Program-made: the position numbers and the translations under genes
Shown here: piece after piece, positions 49,029 to 57,686 of the stretch
How the letters are laid out: the number at the start of each line of letters is the position of its first letter
Position numbering within the stretch: position 1 is the first letter of the stretch
Origin: Actinomycetospora cinnamomea
GTDB taxonomy: Bacteria; Actinomycetota; Actinomycetes; Mycobacteriales; Pseudonocardiaceae
Length of the DNA stretch: 64,000 nt
Reading direction: 5' to 3'
Assembly (NCBI RefSeq): GCF_003096675.1
Contig: NZ_QEKW01000012.1
Span: 1 to 64,000 of the forward strand
The notes under the pieces: model-generated
Databases searched by the model: none
Told to the model about the DNA's origin: nothing
Seen by the model: only the letters and a program-made list of their open reading frames with translations

Positions 49029-50086
49029 GCACGTCGGACGTCACCCGCGACGGTCTGCGGGGCGCGCACCCCGAACGCGAGGCCACGACCGGGGTGGCCA
49101 CCGGGCGGCGCGGACGCCGGCGGGGGGAGCAGCCGCGCGTCGAGGCCGGGGCGGGCAGCTCGTACTACGGGCTCCCGGTGCTCAACCAGGTGACGTGGGA
49201 GACGACCGACATCGGCGGCTACCTCTACCTCGGCGGGCTCGCCGGCGCGTCGTCCGTCCTCGCCGCCGGCGCGGAGCTGACCGACCGGCCGGTGCTCGCA
49301 CGGGCCACGCGGGCGAGCGCACTCGGCGCCGTCGGGCTCTCGCTGGTCGCGCTGATCCACGATCTCGGGCGCCCCGAGCGGTTCCTGCACATGCTGCGGG
49401 TGGCCAAACCGTCCTCGCCGATGAACGTCGGTTCCTGGCTGCTCACGGTGTACGGACCCGTGGCCGGCGTCGCCGCGGCGGCGGACATCGCCGGTGTCCT
49501 GCCGCGGACCCGGCGGGCCGCCACCCTCGCCGCCGCCGCCCTCGGCCCGGCCGTGGCCTCGTACACCGCCGTCCTCATCAGCGACACCGCCGTCCCCGCC
49601 TGGCACGACGGGTACCGCGAGATGCCGTACCTGTTCGTCGGCTCGGGTGCGACCGCGGCGGCCGGTCTCGGCATGATCGCGGCCCCGCCCTACGAGGCCG
49701 GGCCCGCGCGCCGGACCGCTCTGGTCGGCGCCGTCCTCGAGGTCGGCGCGGGGCGGTTGATGCAGCGCCGGCTGGGGATGGTGGCCGAGCCCTACGAGCA
49801 CGGCCGCTCCGGCGCGCTGGTCCGTGCCGGGGAGATCGGCACCACCGTGTCGGCGCTCGCGGCGCAGGTCGTCGACCGTGTTCCGGGGGGACGGGGCCGC
49901 GCGGCCGCCGTGGCGTGCGGCGCGGCGCTGATGGTGTCGTCGGCGCTGACCCGTTTCGGGATCTTCCTCGCCGGCAAGGCGTCGGCCGCGGACCCCCGCT
50001 ACACCGTGGAGCCGCAGCGCCGGCGCCTGACCGAGCGCCGGGTCGAGCGCGGCGACGGGAGCGGCGCCGAGGGGGCCGGCGGATGA
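49025..50086 (+). CDS. NrfD/PsrC-like membrane subunit
   Basis: Predicted 353-aa membrane protein of the NrfD/PsrC family. After a basic N-terminal segment it reads SSYYGLPVLNQVTWETTDIG, the conserved entry to the first helix, then eight or so helices with HDLGRPERFLHMLRVAKPSS (family H-D-L-G-R-P motif), MNVGSWLLTVYGP and YTAVLISDTAVPAWHD. It carries no heme and should pass electrons from the Fe-S subunit to menaquinone, replacing the cytochrome b of FDH-N. ATG 49025 overlaps the fdhB stop and its own stop overlaps qcrC. Confidence 0.9.
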   Translation: MSTSDVTRDGLRGAHPEREATTGVATGRRGRRRGEQPRVEAGAGSSYYGLPVLNQVTWETTDIGGYLYLGGLAGASSVLAAGAELTDRPVLARATRASALGAVGLSLVALIHDLGRPERFLHMLRVAKPSSPMNVGSWLLTVYGPVAGVAAAADIAGVLPRTRRAATLAAAALGPAVASYTAVLISDTAVPAWHDGYREMPYLFVGSGATAAAGLGMIAAPPYEAGPARRTALVGAVLEVGAGRLMQRRLGMVAEPYEHGRSGALVRAGEIGTTVSALAAQVVDRVPGGRGRAAAVACGAALMVSSALTRFGIFLAGKASAADPRYTVEPQRRRLTERRVERGDGSGAEGAGG

Positions 50087-50886
50087 CCCCGGACGAGGGA
50101 GTGCGCCCGGGACGCGGCCGGGCGCGCCGCCGGTTCCGGACGGCGCTCACCCTGGCGGTGATGCTCGTCCTGATGGGTGGGGCCTACGCGTGGGTCATGC
50201 CCGAACCGGTGGCGCGCGCCCAGGACCCGGCCCTCGTCCGTGAGGGTGAGCAGCTCTACGAGGGTTCCTGCATCACCTGCCACGGTGCCGACCTGCGTGG
50301 CATCCCGGGTCGCGCTCCCAGCATCGTCGGCGCGGGCGCGTCCGCCGCGTTCTTCCAGCTCTCCACCGGGCGGATGCCCCTGGCCCAGCAGGACGGCCAG
50401 GCCCAACGCAAGGCCCCGCGGTTCACACCGCAGCAGATCGACGCGCTCATGGCCTACGTGCAGGTCCACGGCGGCGGTCCGGTGCCCCCGGAGGAGCGCG
50501 GCGCCGCGCTCGTGGGCGAGGATGCGTCCCGAGGGGGCCACCTCTTCCGGCTCAACTGCGCGCAGTGCCACAACTTCACCGGTCGTGGCGGAGCGCTCTC
50601 GCAGGGGAAGTTCGCCCCGCCCCTGGACAACGCGAGCCCGGAGCAGGTCTACACCGCCATGCAGAGCGGTCCCGGCGCGATGCCGGTGTTCGCCGACACC
50701 ATGCTCACCGCCGGGGAGAAGCGCGACATCATCGCCTACGTCCTCGCGGTCCGCGGTGTCGGCGAGAACAGCCCCGGAGGACAGCGGCTCGGCGGCTTCG
50801 GCCCGGTGTCCGAGGGCTTCGTCGCCTTCGCGGTCGGGATGGCCGCGCTGGTGGGCTTCACGCTCTGGGTCGGCTCCCGCCGGTGA
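50083..50886 (+). CDS. qcrC: Diheme cytochrome c subunit QcrC
   Basis: Predicted 267-aa protein with an N-terminal helix (about residues 15-32), two heme-binding motifs CITCH (Cys63) and CAQCH (Cys159), and a C-terminal anchor (FVAFAVGMAALVGFTLWVG). Segments FQLSTGRMPLAQ, GPGAMPVFADTMLTAGEKRD and GGFGPVSEGFVAF are hallmarks of actinobacterial QcrC, the dicytochrome that wires the bc1 complex to cytochrome oxidase. It is encoded in the formate dehydrogenase operon instead of with qcrA and qcrB. ATGA and GTGA overlaps join it to both neighbours. Confidence 0.94.
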   Translation: MTPDEGVRPGRGRARRRFRTALTLAVMLVLMGGAYAWVMPEPVARAQDPALVREGEQLYEGSCITCHGADLRGIPGRAPSIVGAGASAAFFQLSTGRMPLAQQDGQAQRKAPRFTPQQIDALMAYVQVHGGGPVPPEERGAALVGEDASRGGHLFRLNCAQCHNFTGRGGALSQGKFAPPLDNASPEQVYTAMQSGPGAMPVFADTMLTAGEKRDIIAYVLAVRGVGENSPGGQRLGGFGPVSEGFVAFAVGMAALVGFTLWVGSRR

Positions 50887-52064
50887 CCCGACCTGAGGTG
50901 GGGGCGGACGGGCACACCGCGAGCCCGTCGCCGGATGCGGAGCAGGAGCAGGGCCGGCGCCGTGTCGTCGGGGTCCTCGCCGACCCCGACCGTCCGGCCG
51001 AGCTCGCGCGCTCCCTCGCCGGCGACGGACGGCTGGCCCGCAGGCTCGGGCAGCAACTCGCGGAGCTCGAGCCCTCGGTGGACTGGGACGTCCAGGTGCG
51101 GGTCAACGCGCTGGCCGAGCAGCTCGGCGACCTGCCCGACGTGTTCGACGCGGCCGACCGCCGTCGTCGCGCGGAGGAGTGGGACTGGGTCGTCTACCTC
51201 ACCGACCTGCCGGTACGTACCGCGGGCAGCACGGTCGTGGCCGACGTCGACACCGATCTGGGGGTGGCCGCCCTGTCCCTGCCGGCGCTCGGGGGGATCG
51301 CGCTGCACCGGCGGGTCACCGCGGTCATGGTCCGCCTCGTCGCCCGGCTCACCGGCACAGCGGCCCACGCCCAGGGCGACCCGGACTCGGGGCTCCGGCG
51401 CGTCCGGCGGGCGGCATCGATGCTCTCCGCCCCGGTGCAGCCCACGGACGCGCCGAGCCGTGACGTCGAGCAGCGCCTGACCGTGCCCGGGTGGCGCGGG
51501 CGCATGCGCCTTCTCGCCGGCATGCTCCGCGCCAACCACCCCGGACAGCTCCTCGTCGGGATGGCGACGGCGTTCGCCGCGACCACCGCGGCCAGCGCCT
51601 TCATGATCTTCAACTCCTCGACGTGGCGGATCGCCACCAGTGCCGGTCTGGTGCGCCTCGGGCCGGCGGTCCTCGCGGGGATGGTGCTGCTCGTCGCGTG
51701 GATCGTGGTACGCCACGGGCTGTGGGAGGGCCGCCACGATCAGCCCGACCGGGAGCTGCGGAGGCTCTACAACCTCGCCACCCTGGCCACCGTCGGCCAG
51801 GGTGTCGTCGCCCTCGCGACGGCGACGTTCCTGGTCGACCTGGGCGCCGTGCTGCTCCTGATCACCCCCGAGGCGCTGTCGGCGACGTTGGAGCGGCCGC
51901 CGATCGTCACCGACTGGTTCGCGATCGCGACCCTCGCCACGGTCGCGGCGACGCTGGCCGGCGCCCTCGGCGTCGGGCTGCAGCGCGAGCAGGACGTGCG
52001 CAACGCCGCCTACGGCTACCGCCAGCGCGAGCATCAGCGGCTGGCCCGTGACGCGCAGGGTTGA
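50883..52064 (+). CDS. Four-helix membrane protein of the FDH-qcrC operon
   Basis: Predicted 393-aa protein. The N-terminal half (about 1-215) is soluble and looks like a small alpha/beta domain (VVGVLADPDRPAELARSLAG, VDWDVQVRVNALAEQL, DWVVYLTDLPVRTAGSTVVA, DTDLGVAALSLPALGG). The C-terminal half has four helices (about 225-375), AFAATTAASAFMIFNSSTWR being the first. I do not recognise the family. Its GTG overlaps the qcrC stop, so it is expressed with the respiratory genes; an assembly or accessory role is possible. Confidence 0.75.
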   Translation: MTRPEVGADGHTASPSPDAEQEQGRRRVVGVLADPDRPAELARSLAGDGRLARRLGQQLAELEPSVDWDVQVRVNALAEQLGDLPDVFDAADRRRRAEEWDWVVYLTDLPVRTAGSTVVADVDTDLGVAALSLPALGGIALHRRVTAVMVRLVARLTGTAAHAQGDPDSGLRRVRRAASMLSAPVQPTDAPSRDVEQRLTVPGWRGRMRLLAGMLRANHPGQLLVGMATAFAATTAASAFMIFNSSTWRIATSAGLVRLGPAVLAGMVLLVAWIVVRHGLWEGRHDQPDRELRRLYNLATLATVGQGVVALATATFLVDLGAVLLLITPEALSATLERPPIVTDWFAIATLATVAATLAGALGVGLQREQDVRNAAYGYRQREHQRLARDAQG

Positions 52065-52322
52065 TCCAGTCGATCGTGGCGTCTTCACGGCACGCAGGTC
52101 GCCGGCGATGCGGACACCAGCGACCGCCGCCGGCGTCGATGGAGGCGCTGCGGCAGCGCTCCTCAGCGTGCGAAGCCACGGAACCTGCCGTTCCGGCCGG
52201 CCGCGAGGATCGCGTTGGACGGTCGTGGTCCGGTTGCGCGGAGGCAGATCCGTCGTCACGGGGGGATGGGCTCCCCGGTGTGCACGGGCCTAACATCATC
52301 CCATCGAGGAGGGAGGGTCCAC

Positions 52323-52586
52323 ATGATCGGGTTCATCGTGGCCGGACTGATCATCGGTGCACTCGCGAGGCTGATCAAGCCGGGCAGGCAGAACCTCGGC
52401 ATCCTCGCCACCCTGCTCCTCGGCCTCGTCGGCTCCGTCATCGGCGGGTCCGTGGCGAGCTTCCTCGGGACGGGGAGCATCTTCGAGCTGAACGTCCTCG
52501 GCTTCGTCGTCGCCGTCGTCGCCGCGGTGCTCCTCATCGGGGTCGCCGAGGGACTCGCCGGGCGCCGCCGCACGACCCGCACATGA
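52323..52586 (+). CDS. GlsB/YeaQ/YmgE-family membrane protein
   Basis: Predicted 87-aa protein with three helices and the transglycosylase-associated (YeaQ/YmgE) pattern: GFIVAGLIIGALARLIKPG, then LLGLVGSVIGGSVASFLG and a final VVAVVAAVLLIGVAEGLAG. Members are general stress proteins of unknown mechanism. ATG 52323 follows GAGGAGGGAGG. TAACAT at about 52290 could be a -10. The preceding 258 bp contain no supported gene. Confidence 0.88.
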   Translation: MIGFIVAGLIIGALARLIKPGRQNLGILATLLLGLVGSVIGGSVASFLGTGSIFELNVLGFVVAVVAAVLLIGVAEGLAGRRRTTRT

Positions 52587-52788
52587 CCGTGCTCCGGCAG
52601 CCTGCCGCCCCCGAGGGGACCGCCCGCGCGTTCTCGTAGCCCGGCGCGGCTGCCGGTCCGGTCGATCGGGCCCGCCTTACGTGGGCCTGACGAATGTTCC
52701 GGCCACCTCGCCATCCCGTTTCTCGCGCGGACGCTTCCGGGGATCACGACCGTCGTTCCGGGATGGGCGAGCAGGACGGAGGTCCCTC

Positions 52789-53790
52789 GTGGCCAAGGTG
52801 GCGGTGGTGACCGGGGGCACGGCCGGTGTCGGCCGGGCGACGGTGCGCGAGCTCGCTGAGGCGGGCTACGACGTCGGCGTGGTCGCCCGCGGCCGCGCCG
52901 GCCTCGACGCCGCCGTGGCCGACGTCGAGCAGCGGGGCCGGCGGGGGCTGGCGGCGGTCGCCGACGTCGCCGACCACGACGCGGTGGAGCGCGCTGCGTC
53001 CCAGATCGAGACCGGTCTGGGGGAGATCGACCTTTGGGTCAACTGCGCCTTCTCCGGCTCGCTGGCGTACTTCTGGGACACCTCGATGGAGGAGTTCAAG
53101 CGGCTGACGGAGGTGACCTATTACGGCCAGGTGCACGGCACGGAGGTCGCCCTGCGTCGAATGCGCCCTCGGAATCGAGGGGTGGTCATCAACGTCGGGT
53201 CGGCGATGGCCTACCGCTCCATCCCGCTCCAGTCGGCCTACTGCGGGGCCAAGCACGCCATCAAGGGCTTCACCGAGTCGGTGATGACCGAGCTGGTCCA
53301 CGAGAAGAGCGCGGTGAAGCTGTGCACCATCCAGCTCCCGGGGCTCAACACCCCGCAGTTCACCTGGAACCTCAACAAGATGCCCCGGCACCCCATGCCG
53401 GTCGCGCCGATCTTCCAACCGGAGCTCGCGGCCCGCGGCATCCGCTACCTCGCCGAGCATCCCCGGCGGAACATGTGGGTCGGGATCGCGACCGCCTACA
53501 CGATCTTGGGGGAGCGGTTCGCGCCGAAGGTGGTGGACCTCTACCTCGGCCGCAAAGGGGTGTCCGGGCAGCAGACCGACCGGGACACGCCGCGGCACGG
53601 GTCGAACGTCTTCGCCCCGGCCGACGAGGACGCCGACCGCGGCGCGCACGGACCCTTCGACGACCGGGCCCACGAGCGCGATCCCCAGCTGTGGGCCTCG
53701 ATGCACCGCCGGGGGCTTCTCGCCGGGGCCGCGGCCCTCGCCGCGGGCGTCGGCGGCGCCGTCACCACGCTCGCCCGGTCGCGCCGATGA
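52789..53790 (+). CDS. Short-chain dehydrogenase/reductase with C-terminal anchor
   Basis: Predicted 333-aa classical SDR: cofactor loop VVTGGTAGVGRATVRELAEA (residues 6-25), active-site Ser in VINVGSAMAYRS and Tyr-x3-Lys in YCGAKHAIKGFTES. Substrate unknown. After the catalytic domain a polar linker of about 60 residues (DTPRHGSNVFAPADEDADRG) leads to a hydrophobic C-terminal helix (GLLAGAAALAAGVGGAVTTL), so the enzyme may be membrane-tethered. GTG 52789 follows ACGGAGG. Its stop overlaps the next start. Confidence 0.88.
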   Translation: MAKVAVVTGGTAGVGRATVRELAEAGYDVGVVARGRAGLDAAVADVEQRGRRGLAAVADVADHDAVERAASQIETGLGEIDLWVNCAFSGSLAYFWDTSMEEFKRLTEVTYYGQVHGTEVALRRMRPRNRGVVINVGSAMAYRSIPLQSAYCGAKHAIKGFTESVMTELVHEKSAVKLCTIQLPGLNTPQFTWNLNKMPRHPMPVAPIFQPELAARGIRYLAEHPRRNMWVGIATAYTILGERFAPKVVDLYLGRKGVSGQQTDRDTPRHGSNVFAPADEDADRGAHGPFDDRAHERDPQLWASMHRRGLLAGAAALAAGVGGAVTTLARSRR

Positions 53791-54146
53791 GCACCCTGCC
53801 GCCGCGGCCGCCGCGCGCTGCGGTCGCCGGCGTCCGCATCGCGTACGGCGTCCTGCTGATCCTCGTGCCGACCGAGGCGCTGCCCACCACATCCGACCGC
53901 GTCGGGGCGGTCGTGGCCCGGCTGCTCGGCGCGCGGTTCCTCGTCCAGGGTCTCGCCGCAACGTGGGTCCCGAGGCTGGTCACGGCGCGGCGCGGCGCGC
54001 TGGTCGACGGCGCGCACGCGACCAGCATGCTCGGTTGGGCGGTGCTCGACCGCGGGCACCGGCGCGCGGCCCTCGTCAACGCGGTGATCGCCGGCCTGTG
54101 GGTGCTCGTCGAAACGGAGACCGCGAGACGAGAACAGGACCGCTGA
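53787..54146 (+). CDS. Small membrane protein downstream of the SDR gene
   Basis: Predicted 119-aa protein with three or four helices (AGVRIAYGVLLILVPTEALP, VVARLLGARFLVQGLAATWV, AALVNAVIAGLWVLVETETA). No family recognised with confidence; similar small proteins appear beside SDR genes in actinomycetes. ATG 53787 overlaps the SDR stop (ATGA), so it is coupled to the tethered dehydrogenase and may interact with its anchor. Confidence 0.7.
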   Translation: MSTLPPRPPRAAVAGVRIAYGVLLILVPTEALPTTSDRVGAVVARLLGARFLVQGLAATWVPRLVTARRGALVDGAHATSMLGWAVLDRGHRRAALVNAVIAGLWVLVETETARREQDR

Positions 54147-54234
54147 CGGGCCTCCTGGTTCCACCGGCAGATTGAAGCCGATCCGTCACCCCGCGACGGC
54201 ACCGGCTCCGACGAAGGACCCTCGAGGAGCTCTC

Positions 54235-54486
54235 GTGCTCGACGCCCGGAACAGCACATCCTGCACACCATCGAACGCCAGCTGGCGAGCGGTGATCCGC
54301 GTCTCGACCGGCTCAGCCGCAAGCTCCACCGGCGAGCGCCGTGGGGGCCGGCCTCAACGCTCGCCGTCGGCGTGCTCGTCGGGGTCTTCCTGGTGACGCT
54401 CGGAGTGGTCGGTCACGCGCTGCTGCTCGTCGCGGTGGCGGCGCCGCAGCGCACCGCGGAAGGGCCGCTCACCCGATCACCCCTGA
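54235..54486 (+). pseudogene. DUF3040-type membrane protein gene with frameshift
   Basis: GTG 54235 after GAGGAG opens a DUF3040-like start (V-L-D-A-R), but the frame breaks at 54248-54251. One extra G in CCCGGAACAG would give REQHILHTIERQLASGDPRL, the conserved DUF3040 helix, then two membrane helices (STLAVGVLVGVFLVTLGVVG and LLLVAVAAP). No stop follows in that frame before the convergent GH15 gene, while TGA at 54484-54486 is in the starting frame, so a second lesion is likely. The 3' end is approximate. Confidence 0.55.
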
Positions 54487-54497
54487 CGCGGTGGTCG

Positions 54498-56279
54498 TCA
54501 GGCCGTGCCGGCGTCATCGGCCTCCAGAGGCTCGAGCACCGCGGCGCACTCGAGCAGCATCGCGTGCACGAAGGCCTGCGGCAGGTTGCCGCGCAGCTGA
54601 CGCTCGGTGACGTCGAACTCCTCGGTGAACAACCCGGCGGGACCGCAGGCGGACCGGGCGCGTTCGAACAGGTGTCGCGCGGTGAGGGCGTCGCCCTGCT
54701 GGTGGCACGCCAGGGCGGCGACGAAGTTGCAGAGCAGGAAGGCACCCTCGGAAGTGCCGAGCGGGCGACCGTCGGCCCGGAAGCGGTAGGCGTAGCCCTC
54801 CCGGGTGAGGCCACTCAGGTAGGTGTCCAAGGTCCGCCGGCACCGCGGGTCGTCGGCGGGCAGGGCTCCCCGCAGCGCCGGGAGCAGCAGGGCCCCGTCG
54901 TGGCCCGGGTCGTCCGGGGACCGCTGCCAGCGCCCGTCGGGGTGGGTCGAGGTCGCCGCGGTGTGGGCGAGCAGCCGGTCGGCGAGCGCCGACCACCGCC
55001 CACTCAGTGCGGCGTGGCCAGGTCCCACGGCGGCGGCGACGTCGCGGAGCCCGGCTACGCAGCTCAGACGGCTGTGCGTCCACTCGCGGTCGTCGAGCTC
55101 CCAGATGCCCGCGTCGGGCTCCGTCCACCGCTGCTCGATCGCCTCGGTGACCACCAGGACCGCGCGCCATCCGTCGGCGTCCAGACGGTCGTGCCGGGCG
55201 GCCGCGGCGAAGAGCGTGAGCACCTCGCCGAACGCGTCGAGCTGGAACTGCCCGCCGGCGCGGTTGCCGAGGCGGTGGCCGCCACCGGGGTAGCCGGGGA
55301 CGTCGAGATCACGCTCACCGGGGACACGATCGCCGGCAACGGTGTAGCAGGGCGCGAGACGGGGGCCGTCGTCGAGCACCCGGGCGCCGAGGAAGCGGAC
55401 CGCGTCGCCGAGCAGGTCGTCGACGCCGGCAATCGCGGCGGCCCGACCCGCGAAGCACTGGTCGCGCACCCACACGTAGCGGTAGTCGTAGTCGCCGGCG
55501 CCGCCGAGGCGCTCGGGCAGGCTCGTCGTTGCGGCACCGACCATCCCGCCGCCGGAGGCCGTGAGCCCGCGCAACACGCATGCCGCGTGGGCGGCGTCGC
55601 GGGGCGCGGCGCCGATGCGGGGCGGCGTGGTCTCGTGCCAGCGGGTCTCGGTGCGCTCCCACGCTCGCTCCGGTTCCGGGGGAGGGCCCACGGGCTCGGC
55701 GCGACCGATCTCGAGGACGAGGTCGTGCCGGCTGCCCGGGGGCACGCACAGGTCGAGCTCCAGGCGGGGCGCGCCGTGGACGTCGGACACGGTCGCGCCG
55801 GGTGCGCCGCTCCAGCGCAGATGCAGGTCACCGAGGCGACCGGTCCAGCAGCCGTCATCGGCCTGCCCCAGGTCACGCAGCGCGCCGGCGCCGAAGTCTG
55901 CCCGGGGGTCGAGGACGACGTGGACCGCGGCAGGGACGTCGTGGGCCAGCACGCGACGCAGGAGTACCAGCCGGTCGACCTCACCGGGGAACGCGAGCGC
56001 CTCCCGGCACTCGAGGATTCCGGAGTTCGTGGCCCAGCGGTTGCGCCAGATGAGCGTGGCGTCCTCGTAGTACCCGCCCCACACGAACCGCTCGGTCGGG
56101 GTGATCGTGTAGTGCCCCGGTGCGCCCATGAGTGAGGTGAACACCGCGGGCGAGTCCCAGCGCGGGGCGCACATCCACGCGACGTCCCCCCGCGGTCCCA
56201 CCACGGCTCCCCGCTCGCCGTCCGCGAGCACGGCGTACTCGCGCAGCACGTGGGGTGAGCTCTTCGGGCTATCGGTCAC
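54498..56279 (-). CDS. GH15 family glucoamylase/trehalase-like protein
   Basis: Predicted 593-aa cytosolic glycoside hydrolase of family 15. N-terminal beta domain about residues 1-255; (alpha/alpha)6 barrel from GGAGDYDYRYVWVRDQCFAG onward. The catalytic acid is Glu394 in AGIWELDDREWTHSRL, and the base region is GLFTEEFDVTERQLRGNLPQ (Glu553/554) with PQAFVHAML. Actinobacterial relatives hydrolyse trehalose or malto-oligosaccharides. The GTG start at 56279 follows CGGAGGGCC, 12 bases behind the enolase-superfamily gene, so they form an operon under leader element copy 4. Confidence 0.9.
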   Translation of the reverse strand: MTDSPKSSPHVLREYAVLADGERGAVVGPRGDVAWMCAPRWDSPAVFTSLMGAPGHYTITPTERFVWGGYYEDATLIWRNRWATNSGILECREALAFPGEVDRLVLLRRVLAHDVPAAVHVVLDPRADFGAGALRDLGQADDGCWTGRLGDLHLRWSGAPGATVSDVHGAPRLELDLCVPPGSRHDLVLEIGRAEPVGPPPEPERAWERTETRWHETTPPRIGAAPRDAAHAACVLRGLTASGGGMVGAATTSLPERLGGAGDYDYRYVWVRDQCFAGRAAAIAGVDDLLGDAVRFLGARVLDDGPRLAPCYTVAGDRVPGERDLDVPGYPGGGHRLGNRAGGQFQLDAFGEVLTLFAAAARHDRLDADGWRAVLVVTEAIEQRWTEPDAGIWELDDREWTHSRLSCVAGLRDVAAAVGPGHAALSGRWSALADRLLAHTAATSTHPDGRWQRSPDDPGHDGALLLPALRGALPADDPRCRRTLDTYLSGLTREGYAYRFRADGRPLGTSEGAFLLCNFVAALACHQQGDALTARHLFERARSACGPAGLFTEEFDVTERQLRGNLPQAFVHAMLLECAAVLEPLEADDAGTA

Positions 56280-56291
56280 ACGGCCCTCCGG

Positions 56292-57425
56292 TCAGGCCAC
56301 ACGGAACCGCTCCATGTCCGTCGTGCGCAGCTCGAGCCCGTGGCCCGGGCGGGAGCGGTCCGGGCGCAGCCGTCCACCGGGTTCCGGGTGGAGCACCCCG
56401 TCGAAGGCCATCCCCTCGATGCGGACGTGGTCGTGGAAGTACTCCAGGTGTCGCAGGTGCCAGATCGCCGTCCCCACGTGGGCACTGATCTGGGGTGCGC
56501 AGTGCAGCGAGAGGTCGATGTTGCGCGCGTCGCACAGCGCCGCCACCCGGGTCGTGGCGGTGATCCCGCCGCAGCGGGTGACGTCGGCCTGGAGGCAGTC
56601 CACCGCGCCCGCGGCGAGCATGCGGTGAAAGGTGGGCAGGTCGTAGCCGTACTCGCCGGCGGCGATGTCCAGCCCGCCGGGGCCGTGGTCGCGCAGGAGC
56701 GCGAGGCCTTCCAGGTCGTCGGAGGTCACGGGCTCCTCCAGCCACCGGACGCCCTGGTCGGCCAGGCGCTGTGCCCAGGCGAGTGCCTGCTTGCGGGTGT
56801 AGGCGCCGTTGGCGTCGACGAAGAGCCCGACCGCGGATCCGACGACCTCCCGGGTCAGGGCGAGTCGGTGCGGGTCCGCGTCGGGGTCGCGTCCCACCTT
56901 GATCTTCACCTGTGGCAGGCCCGCCGCGAGCCAGCCCTCCAGCTGGGCGCGCAGCTGCTGGTCGTCGTAAGAGGTGAACCCGCCGCTGCCGTAGATCGGG
57001 GTGGCGTCGTGCACCGGGCCGAGGACGACCGACAGTGGCAGCCCGAGTACCCGCGCGTGCAGGTCCCAGAGCGCGATGTCGACCGCGGAGATCGCCTCGG
57101 CGACCACGCCGGGACGCCCCAGGTTGCGCACGGCGGCGTGCATCGCCGACCACGCCGCCGGCACGGCCAGCACGTCGCGGCCCTCCACGATCCCGGCCAG
57201 CGTCGAGCTCACCGTGGTCGCCGCGGGCGGCCCGGCGTAGGTGTAGCCGAGGCCGACGTGCCCGGCCGCGTGCGCCTGCACCACCACGAGCGTGGTGGCG
57301 TCCCACTCGAGCGTGCCGTCCGACTCGGGCGCGTCCGTGGGCACCGTGTAGGCCGCGACGTCGATGCCCTCGCACGGCACGGGCCCGCTCGTGGCGGCTG
57401 ATCCCGGCGCTGCGCTCCTCCCCAC
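56292..57425 (-). CDS. Mandelate racemase/enolase-superfamily enzyme
   Basis: Predicted 377-aa enolase-superfamily protein: capping domain in the first 120 residues, then the barrel with K-x-K (Lys174 and Lys176 in QVKIKVGRDPDAD), metal ligand Asp in LFVDANGAY, Glu in WLEEPVTSDDLEG, Glu in AAGEYGYD and a late His in LSLHCAPQISAH. This set fits mandelate-racemase-type sugar acid dehydratases or related enzymes; substrate unknown. GTG 57425 is chosen because GAGGGAGG precedes it, whereas GTG 57452 has no site. It heads the operon with the GH15 gene. Confidence 0.88.
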   Translation of the reverse strand: MGRSAAPGSAATSGPVPCEGIDVAAYTVPTDAPESDGTLEWDATTLVVVQAHAAGHVGLGYTYAGPPAATTVSSTLAGIVEGRDVLAVPAAWSAMHAAVRNLGRPGVVAEAISAVDIALWDLHARVLGLPLSVVLGPVHDATPIYGSGGFTSYDDQQLRAQLEGWLAAGLPQVKIKVGRDPDADPHRLALTREVVGSAVGLFVDANGAYTRKQALAWAQRLADQGVRWLEEPVTSDDLEGLALLRDHGPGGLDIAAGEYGYDLPTFHRMLAAGAVDCLQADVTRCGGITATTRVAALCDARNIDLSLHCAPQISAHVGTAIWHLRHLEYFHDHVRIEGMAFDGVLHPEPGGRLRPDRSRPGHGLELRTTDMERFRVA

Positions 57426-57451
57426 GGCGTCCTCCCTCGGGGTGCGGGTCA

Positions 57452-57468
57452 CGGCTGGGAGGTCAACC
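57452..57468 (-). promoter_or_regulatory. GGTTGAC-N5-AGCC leader element, copy 4
   Basis: On the minus strand GGTTGACCTCCCAGCCG runs from 57468 to 57452. It begins 43 bases before the enolase-superfamily start, 12 bases before GAGGGAGG. CGGTT and AGCCG can pair around an eight-base loop. Confidence 0.6.
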
Positions 57469-57686
57469 GGGTCTCAGCGTCGAGGTGGCCGGGCGTGGCC
57501 GCAATGCGCGGACGCCCCGCATGTCCCGGAACGCCCGTTTTCTGGACGCAACGCAAGGCGACCGACAGGTCCGGACCGTCCCGGTCGGCCGCCGCCTGCG
57601 CAACGCTGGTCGACGACGAGGAGCGCCGCCGTCGAACACACGGCCGGTCGCGCACCGCTCCAGCATGAGAGCTCGAGAGGTAGCCC

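Noticed and set aside
52065-52322. Small open frames in the gap before the GlsB-like gene
   Set aside because: No ribosome binding site, no conserved pattern and composition like non-coding DNA.
54372-56135. Very long continuation of the DUF3040 frame through the GH15 gene
   Set aside because: Beyond about 54490 it is antisense to the GH15 coding sequence and shows no domain; the lack of a stop is an effect of base composition.
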